NCBI GenBank assembly: GCA_947503835.1
Contig: CANNFM010000002.1
Coordinates: 1 to 64,000, forward strand
Source: an uncultured Aquimarina sp.
GTDB lineage: Bacteria > Bacteroidota > Bacteroidia > Flavobacteriales > Flavobacteriaceae
Reading direction: 5' to 3'
Length of the DNA: 64,000 nt
Within the stretch, counting starts at the first letter, position 1, and each line of letters begins with the position of its first letter. The position numbers were made by a program, and so were the translations under genes. Shown here in pieces: positions 32,840 through 39,888 of this stretch. The notes below the pieces were generated by a model that worked only from the letters and a program-made list of their open reading frames with translations, did no database searches and had not been told where the DNA came from.

Positions 32840-33892
32840 TTACCATTCTAATAATATTCGCTGTGCCGAGAACCCAGGGCCGAAACTAAGCATCAACCCG
32901 GTTTCTCCTTGTTGAGGGTTTCGTTCTAAAAAGCGTTCTAACACGTATAATACCGTGGCACTACTCATATTACCATATTCTTTTAAGATAGCTTTTGTAT
33001 CGTCTATATTTTTCCCCAGATGCCCAAAAAGCTCTTCAACAGTTTGCACAATTTTTTTCCCTCCTGGGTGAAATATAAGATGATCGATATCTTCAATTCT
33101 TGTATTGTATTTCTTTAAAAATGGATGAATTACATTAGGAAAATGCTTGGCTATTTTTGCTGGCACTTCTGGATCCAACACCATTTGCAACCCGCCATTT
33201 GTCATTTTAAATCCCATCATTGTCGTAGCGTCATAAAAATGATACATTTCATCCCCTATGATCTTAGGACCCTTGGCATTTTCTTCTGAAGACAATAATG
33301 CACAAGCTGCACCATCTCCAAAAATCGCAGCGCTCACCATATTAGTCATACTATGATCATCTAACTGAAAAGTAGCCGTAGGTGATTCTATAGCAATAAC
33401 AGCTGCTCTCTTACCAGGGTTAGCTTGCAGAAAGTTTCTCGCATAAATAATCCCTGAAACTCCTGCGGCACAGCCCATTTCTGTAACAGGTAATCGTACA
33501 ATATCCTGCCTAAGATTTAGATCATTTATAATATAAGCATCAAGAGAAGGAATCATAATCCCCGTACAACTCACCGTAATAATATAATCCAAAGATTTAG
33601 ACTCCCAGTTTGCCTTTTTTAAGGCTTTTTGCAAAACAGATGTTCCCAATTTCTTAACCTCTCTTATATAAATATCATTTTTTTCTTCAAAAGATGTTGC
33701 TGTAAATACTTCTTCAATACTCATAATACCGTAGCGCCGATCAACTGCCGCATTTTCAAAGACTTTAAGTACTTTACGTCTAAAACGGTCTTCTTCTCCA
33801 GATAACCATTGAGAAACAAAAGGTAATATTTCTTTGGTTTCTCTCATATATTGCGGTAACTGTTTTGTTACTGCGGTTATTCTTACCTCCAA
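32840..33892 (-). CDS. Type III polyketide synthase (chalcone synthase-like)
   Basis: 350 aa, the length of the family. Catalytic triad: C141 (VTEMGCAAGVSG), H275 (LIFHPGGKK) and N308 (EYGNMSSATVLYVLE), with the C-terminal SFGPGFSAQ loop. Type III synthases extend an acyl-CoA or acyl-ACP starter with malonyl-CoA and cyclise to resorcinols, pyrones or phloroglucinols. With a methyltransferase and FAD oxidoreductase encoded directly upstream, the arrangement resembles phenolic-lipid loci such as srsA-srsB-srsC. Starter length and ring type are not predictable here. Confidence 0.94.
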   Translation of the reverse strand: MEVRITAVTKQLPQYMRETKEILPFVSQWLSGEEDRFRRKVLKVFENAAVDRRYGIMSIEEVFTATSFEEKNDIYIREVKKLGTSVLQKALKKANWESKSLDYIITVSCTGIMIPSLDAYIINDLNLRQDIVRLPVTEMGCAAGVSGIIYARNFLQANPGKRAAVIAIESPTATFQLDDHSMTNMVSAAIFGDGAACALLSSEENAKGPKIIGDEMYHFYDATTMMGFKMTNGGLQMVLDPEVPAKIAKHFPNVIHPFLKKYNTRIEDIDHLIFHPGGKKIVQTVEELFGHLGKNIDDTKAILKEYGNMSSATVLYVLERFLERNPQQGETGLMLSFGPGFSAQRILLEW

Positions 33893-33913
33893 ATTTCCTT
33901 ATTTTATGTATTA

Positions 33914-34627
33914 CTATTTTGTTTTAATAACCCAACGATATCGAAACGCCCATTTCCAATCAATTTGATATTGTTGTAAATTTAAGCCTTTAGCATACGA
34001 CAGTAGTTCTTGTTTCTTAAATCCCCTTTTGATCGAAATCAAACCATCGTTTTTTGCAATATATCCTTTAATAAAAAAGAAACTAAATATTTTAAAAAGA
34101 TAATATGCAATTTTACTTCTTTGCAGATCATTAATTATAATCCCCAAAGAAGCTAATTCTACAGCCTTTTGTATAACGGCCTTGATTTCAATGCAACTAA
34201 GATGATGTAGTGTTAGTGTACAAATGATGATATCACACGCAAATTCTGAACGATCAATTTGTAAAATATTCTTCTTACAATACTCTATTTCCGGATACAA
34301 AACACTTAAGCTTTTGGCAAGTCCAAGGCTTTTATCATTTAGATCAACACCTATTAACTTAATTTTTATATTTTTTTTTCGACATACATCGGCTACAATC
34401 CTAAGCATTTCACCGTCTCCACATCCCAAATCTAATAGTACTAATTCTTTATTAAGATTGGTATCATTAATCAATTTAGTAATCGCTTTTACCGTAATAC
34501 TATTACCTCCCAATAACTTATTTACCCTAGAGATATCCGATAAGGCAATTTTCAAGGCCTTTTCTTCTACAAAAGGGTCATCCATTAGTTCTGGTTCTTT
34601 ACTCCTATGTTCTAAATTAACTAACAT
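33914..34627 (-). CDS. SAM-dependent methyltransferase
   Basis: 237 aa class I methyltransferase. SAM motif I is VLLDLGCGDGEMLRIV; motif II acidic Asp in LIGVDLNDKS; post-motif IICTLTLHHLS. A second ATG at 34585 is possible, but the first overlaps the oxidoreductase stop by 7 bases, favouring coupling. The segment IINDLQRSKIAYYLFKIFSFFF is hydrophobic and resembles the lipid-quinone methyltransferase type encoded beside bacterial type III PKSs. It probably methylates the phenolic product. Confidence 0.87.
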   Translation of the reverse strand: MLVNLEHRSKEPELMDDPFVEEKALKIALSDISRVNKLLGGNSITVKAITKLINDTNLNKELVLLDLGCGDGEMLRIVADVCRKKNIKIKLIGVDLNDKSLGLAKSLSVLYPEIEYCKKNILQIDRSEFACDIIICTLTLHHLSCIEIKAVIQKAVELASLGIIINDLQRSKIAYYLFKIFSFFFIKGYIAKNDGLISIKRGFKKQELLSYAKGLNLQQYQIDWKWAFRYRWVIKTK

Positions 34628-35751
34628 ACCAAAGGTTCTCCATGAGTTTGTTTAATTATTTTAGGTACCACCCAAGGTAATATAGTAGCCAACCTATATG
34701 ATAATTGTTGCAGATGACCATTTAATACTATTTTTTGGAGTAACCTACCCGAATATAATCTTTTAGAAAAAGCCGCCTTCCATCGTTTGGCATACATCTT
34801 TTCTAACTCTGCTCTGGGTTGTTTAACTGTATTATTATAATTCTCAATTAATAGCTCACATACTATTTGAGCACTCTGGATAGCCATAGCCATACCATTA
34901 CCACATAAGGGATGTATAAGCCCTGCAGAATCCCCTACCATGAAAATATGATTTTCTACAGGCTTCTTTTTATCAAAATTAATTTGACTTATCGTTATGG
35001 GTTTATCGAACAACAATTCTGCATCTTCAAAAAAGCGTTTTAAATGTTCATTCTTGTACATTACTTTTTTCTGAAAAGTATCAATGTCTTTAAATTTTTT
35101 AAAGCTATTGTAATTTACCAGGTAACAAACATTCACTCTATCATTTTCTACTTTTGAAAGCCCACAATATCCTCCATTAAAATTATGAAGTGCAACCGTG
35201 TTGGTATCAAAGGTTGCTTTGTAATGGGCTTTAATGGCTAGCCAGGGAGATTTTTTGAAGCTAAAACGGCGTTTTAAAACCTTGTCTAGTACAGAACGTT
35301 TACCATATGAACCTATGACGTAATCACAGGTAAAGATTTGATTTTTATTCGTTTTGATTTGAAAAATTTCATTTTTAAAGCAAACTTCCTGCACCTGATC
35401 CTGTACTATCTTAACCCCTAACTCTTCTGCTATTTTTGCCAGATGATGATCTAACGTATATCTACTAATTCCAAATCCACCTAAGGGTAATGCACTTTGG
35501 ATAGCATTTCCTCTCTGAGTACTTATGCTAAATTTTGAAATCGTAACCGGTTGGATAGCACTTAGATCAATGTTTAAAAAATCAAAATATGGTAGTACTT
35601 CATTAGAGATATATTCGCCACAAACTTTATGCTTTGGGTAGTTGTCTTTTTCGATAAGCACAGCCTTAATTCCTTTCTTAGCCAAATGAATTGCACTGGT
35701 TAAACCGGCTAATCCACCTCCTATAATTAGTATGTGCGAATGTTTGTTCAT
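34621..35751 (-). CDS. FAD-dependent oxidoreductase (hydroxylase/GGR-like)
   Basis: 376 aa. Dinucleotide site ILIIGGGLAGLTSAIHLA, conserved CGE motif (KHKVCGEYIS) of geranylgeranyl-reductase-like flavoproteins, and C-terminal FAD motif MVGDSAGLIHPLCGNGMAMA. First gene of the operon. The substrate is unknown; in comparable loci the flavoprotein hydroxylates the phenolic ring to a quinone, which is my preferred role. The tail (KRWKAAFSKRLYSGRLLQ) could touch membrane lipid. Confidence 0.88.
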   Translation of the reverse strand: MNKHSHILIIGGGLAGLTSAIHLAKKGIKAVLIEKDNYPKHKVCGEYISNEVLPYFDFLNIDLSAIQPVTISKFSISTQRGNAIQSALPLGGFGISRYTLDHHLAKIAEELGVKIVQDQVQEVCFKNEIFQIKTNKNQIFTCDYVIGSYGKRSVLDKVLKRRFSFKKSPWLAIKAHYKATFDTNTVALHNFNGGYCGLSKVENDRVNVCYLVNYNSFKKFKDIDTFQKKVMYKNEHLKRFFEDAELLFDKPITISQINFDKKKPVENHIFMVGDSAGLIHPLCGNGMAMAIQSAQIVCELLIENYNNTVKQPRAELEKMYAKRWKAAFSKRLYSGRLLQKIVLNGHLQQLSYRLATILPWVVPKIIKQTHGEPLVC

Positions 35752-35782
35752 TTAATGAAGATACACAAATTTTGAGCATAAA

Positions 35783-35810
35783 AAAATCCCAACTATGTAG
35801 TCGGGATTTA
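35783..35810 (-). terminator. Hairpin after ompA-like gene
   Basis: aaaatcccaact (35783-35794) can pair with agtcgggattta (35799-35810) using G-U pairs. On the minus strand it is followed by T-rich sequence. It lies 21 bases past the OmpA stop and just upstream of the polyketide operon start, so the operon is insulated from ompA transcription. Confidence 0.6.
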
Positions 35811-35830
35811 TAATTTTTCTTTCAATACTA

Positions 35831-36526
35831 TTATTGTTTTACTTGCTCTTGAGCCTCTTTTTTCATTTTCTCATTAGCAACAATACCAAGCTCTACTCTT
35901 CTGTTTTTTGCTCTTCCTTGTGGAGTAGCATTATCATACTTTGGAAGTGTTTCTCCGTGAGCGTATGTTGTTAAACGGCTTCTACTTATACCTTGAGACA
36001 CCAAATATTCGGTTACGGCATTTGCTCTTTTTTGTGATAATGACATATTATAGCTATCATCACCGGTACTATCTGTATGACCTTCTACAATGATATTGGT
36101 ATCTGGGTATTCTTTAAATATACCGGCCAGTTTATTCAAATTGGTTTTGGATTTTGTATTGATATTAGATTTATTGGTATCAAAATAAACTCCGCTATTT
36201 TCATCAAATACAACATCAATACCTTCACCAACTCTAGTTACTTCGGCACCTGGTATCTCTGATTCGATTTTCTGAGCTTGTTTATCCATTTGTTTACCAA
36301 TAACTCCACCGGCAACTCCACCAACGACTCCACCAATCACAGCTCCTAATGCAGAGTTTCTTTTTCCAACATTATTGCCTATTACTCCACCAAGTACAGC
36401 CCCGGCCGCAGTACCAATTACTGCTCCTTTTTGAGTATTATTTGCATTTTGGATAGCTTCGCAACTCGATAGTATTGCTACAGCCATTAATGCCATCCCT
36501 ATTTTTTTAAGATTTGTCTTCATCAT
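35831..36526 (-). CDS. OmpA-family lipoprotein with glycine zipper
   Basis: 231 aa. Lipobox ILSSC, then a glycine-zipper hydrophobic segment (GAVIGTAAGAVLGGVIGNNVG ... GGVVGGVAGGVIGKQMD), then the OmpA C-terminal peptidoglycan-binding domain (NIIVEGHTDSTGDDSYN, LSQKRANAVTEYLVSQGI, GRAKNRRVELGI). Asp of HTDSTG and Arg of NRRVEL are the diaminopimelate-binding residues. It tethers the outer membrane to peptidoglycan. It is co-transcribed with the lipocalin-like gene (13 bases). Confidence 0.93.
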   Translation of the reverse strand: MMKTNLKKIGMALMAVAILSSCEAIQNANNTQKGAVIGTAAGAVLGGVIGNNVGKRNSALGAVIGGVVGGVAGGVIGKQMDKQAQKIESEIPGAEVTRVGEGIDVVFDENSGVYFDTNKSNINTKSKTNLNKLAGIFKEYPDTNIIVEGHTDSTGDDSYNMSLSQKRANAVTEYLVSQGISRSRLTTYAHGETLPKYDNATPQGRAKNRRVELGIVANEKMKKEAQEQVKQ

Positions 36527-36539
36527 GTATAGATTTGAA

Positions 36540-37019
36540 TTATTGTATTTTGTTAAAGTTCATCGAGATCACAAAAGGTGAACCTTCTAAACTTACTGTC
36601 ATAGCCCATGTCATCGTTGTATCATCAAGATGCTTTAACGCCATTCTGTATCCAGCATTATTATTCGTGCTTTTTTTCTTTTCATTGATAGGTTTGAACA
36701 TGAAATAATATTCTCCACCTTCTTCTGGTTTTGGAATAGTAAATCTAAAATTACGCTCTCCTGTAGAAACACAGCTGCTTTGGTTTACTGCATATTTACC
36801 TGTATTATTATTAGGAATAAATTTCCAAACACTTCCTGTAAAACACTCTGCAGAAGCATCATTATATAGATTTACATCAAATATACCAGATCGATCGTAT
36901 GAGATATTATCTAGGGACCACTCCCCTTTTAAGGTTTTTTTTGCTGCAATAACCGTTTTTTGGGGGGCGCTGCAAGAAGCTAACAATACTACTGCTAGCA
37001 TTAACATAAGTTTTTTCAT
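36540..37019 (-). CDS. Lipocalin-like lipoprotein
   Basis: 159 aa. Lipobox LLASC, then LKGEWSLDNISYDRSG, the GxW motif that opens lipocalin-like domains. Strand-rich middle (NFRFTIPKPEEGGEYYFMFKP, MALKHLDDTTMTWAMTVSLEG). Ligand unknown. First gene of a two-gene unit with the OmpA-like lipoprotein; it is preceded by a good Bacteroidota promoter match. Confidence 0.78.
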   Translation of the reverse strand: MKKLMLMLAVVLLASCSAPQKTVIAAKKTLKGEWSLDNISYDRSGIFDVNLYNDASAECFTGSVWKFIPNNNTGKYAVNQSSCVSTGERNFRFTIPKPEEGGEYYFMFKPINEKKKSTNNNAGYRMALKHLDDTTMTWAMTVSLEGSPFVISMNFNKIQ

Positions 37020-37040
37020 TGTAGTTAGATTTTATTTTTA

Positions 37041-37071
37041 TAAAAATAGCTAATAACGATAACGTTTCCAA
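37041..37071 (-). promoter_or_regulatory. Bacteroidota-type promoter for lipocalin-ompA unit
   Basis: On the minus strand TTG (37071-37069), 20 bases, then TATTTTTA (37048-37041). The -7 box ends 21 bases before the ATG at 37019. It matches the pattern used upstream of YceI. Confidence 0.5.
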
Positions 37072-37235
37072 TATTATTATATTTCAATTTAATATTTATA
37101 AAAGAGATCTAATAAGTCTGATAAAATGGATGAAATACATAAAATCAAGACATAAAACTTTATAGTCTTCTACTACAAGTAAATAGAGCTGCTCATTAAA
37201 ATCAAAATACCAAGAAATTATACGTTTTATAAAGA

Positions 37236-38558
37236 TTATTTATTTCTAGGCACTCTAAACAATAATATAAGGCCAATAGCAAAGAAAAGTATTAGGAATA
37301 GAATAGAATATCGTACGCTTCCTGTTAACTGGGCGATAATCCCATATGAAAACATACCAATTACAATACCGATTTTTTCTGATACATCATAAAAACTAAA
37401 ATAGGAAGCGGTATCGACTGCATCCTTTGGTAGAAATTTTGAATAAGTTGATCTAGAAAGTGCCTGGATACCCCCCATCACGAGTCCCACAATAGCCGCG
37501 GCAATGTAAAACTGAAATGGAGTTGTAATCGTATATGCATAAATACAAATACCAATCCAGATAAAGTTTATCGTTATTAAGGTTTTTATGTTTCCGAATT
37601 TTGAAGAAGCCCTAGACGTTAAAATAGCACCTAATACAGCAACAAGCTGAATCAATAGAATACTAATAATTAAACCTGTAGTGGGATTTTGATCTCCCCA
37701 GTCCAATTCTTCAATACCAAAATAAGTAGCAATAAGCATTATCGTTTGTACGGCCATGCTATATACAAAAAATGAAGTAAGATATCTGCGAAGTCTTACA
37801 TCTTTTTGAAGCGCGTGCCATATCATTTTTAGCTCTTTAAAACCATTAAAAATAACTGCCTTGGTTAATACATCTTTCTTATTTCCTTTTGGTAAATAAT
37901 AATAGGTATATTGACTAAATAATATCCACCAGACTCCTACCATTACAAAAGACAATCTGGTTGGCGTTCCTTCATCTTCGAAACCAAACCATTCGAACTT
38001 GAGAATCATAATAAGATTTATGATTAACAAGATTACACTACCAATATATCCTAACGAATATCCTTTTGCACTAATCGCATCTTGTTGTTCAGGAAATGCA
38101 ATATCCGGTAAATACGAATTATAGAACACCAAACTAGCCCAGAACCCTATTAATGCCAAGAAATAGCATAATAATCCAAACCATAAGTGTTCTAAACTAA
38201 ACCAATACAGACCTATACAAGATACGGCCCCTAAATAACAGAAGAATTTTAAAAAGTTTTTCTTATTCCCTACGTAATCTGCAATACCAGATAAAAAGGG
38301 GCTAATAAAAGAAACTACTAAAAATGCTAAGGCGGTAACATAACTTATTAAAGAATCATTATTAAAATCATACCCCAGGAAACGTACCGTATCATTAATT
38401 ATAGTACCATCGTCATCTTTGATTATAGTTAATGCACCCCAAAAAATAGGAAAAATAGCAGACGAAATGGTTAAGTTGTATACTGAATTAGCCCAGTCAT
38501 AGAATGCCCATGCATTTAACAACTTCTTATGTCCTTTTGGTAATATTGTACTCATCAA
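37236..38558 (-). CDS. MFS transporter, UMF1 family
   Basis: 440 aa with about 12 hydrophobic helices. LNAWAFYDWANSVYNLTISSAIFPIFW is the UMF1 (Atg22-like) N-terminal signature; VMGGIQALSRSTYSKFLPKDA and YFSFYDVSEKIGIVIG are further family boxes. Substrate unknown; eukaryotic Atg22 effluxes amino acids. It appears monocistronic, with a terminator of the M48 gene in the gap upstream. Confidence 0.9.
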   Translation of the reverse strand: MMSTILPKGHKKLLNAWAFYDWANSVYNLTISSAIFPIFWGALTIIKDDDGTIINDTVRFLGYDFNNDSLISYVTALAFLVVSFISPFLSGIADYVGNKKNFLKFFCYLGAVSCIGLYWFSLEHLWFGLLCYFLALIGFWASLVFYNSYLPDIAFPEQQDAISAKGYSLGYIGSVILLIINLIMILKFEWFGFEDEGTPTRLSFVMVGVWWILFSQYTYYYLPKGNKKDVLTKAVIFNGFKELKMIWHALQKDVRLRRYLTSFFVYSMAVQTIMLIATYFGIEELDWGDQNPTTGLIISILLIQLVAVLGAILTSRASSKFGNIKTLITINFIWIGICIYAYTITTPFQFYIAAAIVGLVMGGIQALSRSTYSKFLPKDAVDTASYFSFYDVSEKIGIVIGMFSYGIIAQLTGSVRYSILFLILFFAIGLILLFRVPRNK

Positions 38559-38570
38559 GTAGAATTTAAA

Positions 38571-38600
38571 AAGCCGTCCTGAATTTGTTCAGAACGGCTT
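38571..38600 (-). terminator. Intrinsic terminator after M48 gene
   Basis: aagccgtcctgaa (38571-38583) and ttcagaacggctt (38588-38600) form a 13-bp stem with one G-U pair and a 4-base loop. On the minus strand it is followed by tttaaattct, and it lies 42 bases beyond the M48 stop. Confidence 0.75.
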
Positions 38601-38642
38601 CTAAAATAGGTATAATCTTTTTAATGCATATAAACTTTACAA

Positions 38643-39461
38643 TTATTTAAAAGTGGTTACCCCAAATTTTTTGGCTTCAGCTCTTGCTGAAGGCGCCCAA
38701 GCAGTAAGGTTTGCAATACGTGTATCACTTGATGGGTGCGTACTCATAAACTCTGGTGGTGCCTGTCCGCCACTATTGGCTTTCATACGTCTCCATAAAT
38801 TCGCAGCTTCATCAGGGTTATACCCTGCAATTGCCATAAGTTGTAATCCGATACGATCTGCTTCAGTTTCGTGGCTTCTACTAAAAGGTAACATCACTCC
38901 AAACTGACTTCCAAGTCCAAAAGCTGTACCTACAATTTGTTGTGTTTGTTGGTTTTCCCCACTAACCGCCACTGCCGTTGCCACACCTGCAACCTGTTGT
39001 ACTTGTGCCGCACTCATTCTTTGTTGACCATGATTTGCCAATGCATGAGCAACCTCATGCCCCATTATTGCAGCGACGCCTGTTTCGCCCTGCGCAATTG
39101 GTAGAATACCCGTATAAAATACAATTTTACCACCAGGCATACACCAGGCATTTACGGTTTTATCATCAACCAGGTTATATTCCCACTTATAATCTTTAAG
39201 ATATCCAGAGTAGCCATTAGCATTTAACCAACGCTCTGAAGCCCTGGCAATTTTTTGCCCAACCCGAGTGATCATTTCTGAATCCGAAGTGCCTTTTACT
39301 ACTTTATTTTCTCCTAAAAACTGGTTATATTGTTGAAATGCCATGGGTAATATCTGAGAATTTGGCACTAATGCCAAAGTTTGCTTACCTGTAAAAGGAT
39401 TGGTTGCACAAGATATAAACAGCAAAGCTGTTGCAAAGACAAAAAGTTTTCTGATTTTCAT
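38643..39461 (-). CDS. M48 metalloprotease lipoprotein (LoiP/YggG-like)
   Basis: 272 aa. Lipobox FISC (C18). Zinc motif HEVAH (135-139) in IMGHEVAHALANHGQQRMS, third ligand Glu in SHETEADRIGLQLM. MSTHPSSDTRIANL is the usual C-terminal box. It is an outer-membrane-associated quality-control protease. On the minus strand a TATTTTTA -7 box (39498-39491) lies 29 bases upstream, with TTT instead of TTG at -33. Confidence 0.93.
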   Translation of the reverse strand: MKIRKLFVFATALLFISCATNPFTGKQTLALVPNSQILPMAFQQYNQFLGENKVVKGTSDSEMITRVGQKIARASERWLNANGYSGYLKDYKWEYNLVDDKTVNAWCMPGGKIVFYTGILPIAQGETGVAAIMGHEVAHALANHGQQRMSAAQVQQVAGVATAVAVSGENQQTQQIVGTAFGLGSQFGVMLPFSRSHETEADRIGLQLMAIAGYNPDEAANLWRRMKANSGGQAPPEFMSTHPSSDTRIANLTAWAPSARAEAKKFGVTTFK

Positions 39462-39888
39462 AATAGATATACTATATAATTTTGGTTAGTTAAAAATACT
39501 AAAAAAACACATCATTTGAAATAAACTAATGATGTTCTCTCTCTTAATTTTTCGATGAAAATACAAATTATTCGATAACAGACTGTTTAGCCATTAAACC
39601 ATCCCTATTATTTTCATAAATAACCTTACATTTAAAAAGGGGGGTTTACCCTTTTTATTAGGGGTTATTTCTTTTCAAAAACAGAATAAAAATTCTTAAT
39701 TTTATACTCGTTTTAAAACATTCAAACAACTGAATACCAGTATAATTAGCATTTGGATTTAAAACATTTAAAAGTTATATTTATATACCCCACATTTCTT
39801 TTTTAGAGAAAGTATATTATATCGTATTCGCAGTTTATGGTTTTTAATTGCAATCGTTCTTGTTCACTACTATATAGAATACACGATT
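39462..39888. other. Divergent regulatory region before gasdermin operon
   Basis: 427 bases between the M48 and caspase genes. It contains the minus-strand promoter of M48 near 39491-39521, a G/C hairpin at 39634-39656 (aaaaaggg / ccctttt), the plus-strand promoter at 39753-39783, and about 100 bases of untranslated leader. No reading frame or small RNA is evident. Confidence 0.5.
39753..39783 (+). promoter_or_regulatory. Promoter of the gasdermin operon
   Basis: TTG at 39753-39755, a 20-base spacer, then TATATTTA at 39776-39783: the same spacing and -7 form as the YceI and lipocalin promoters in this window. Transcription would start near 39790, giving a leader of about 100 bases before the ATG at 39889. 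Confidence 0.45.

Noticed and set aside
26925..35751. Aryl-polyene or flexirubin cluster
   Set aside because: A type III PKS is present, only one ketosynthase is found, and there is no ammonia-lyase, glycosyltransferase-acyltransferase or multiple ACP set expected for those pigments.
39634..39656. Riboswitch or attenuator
   Set aside because: The hairpin lies upstream of the predicted promoter, so it would not be in the operon's transcript.
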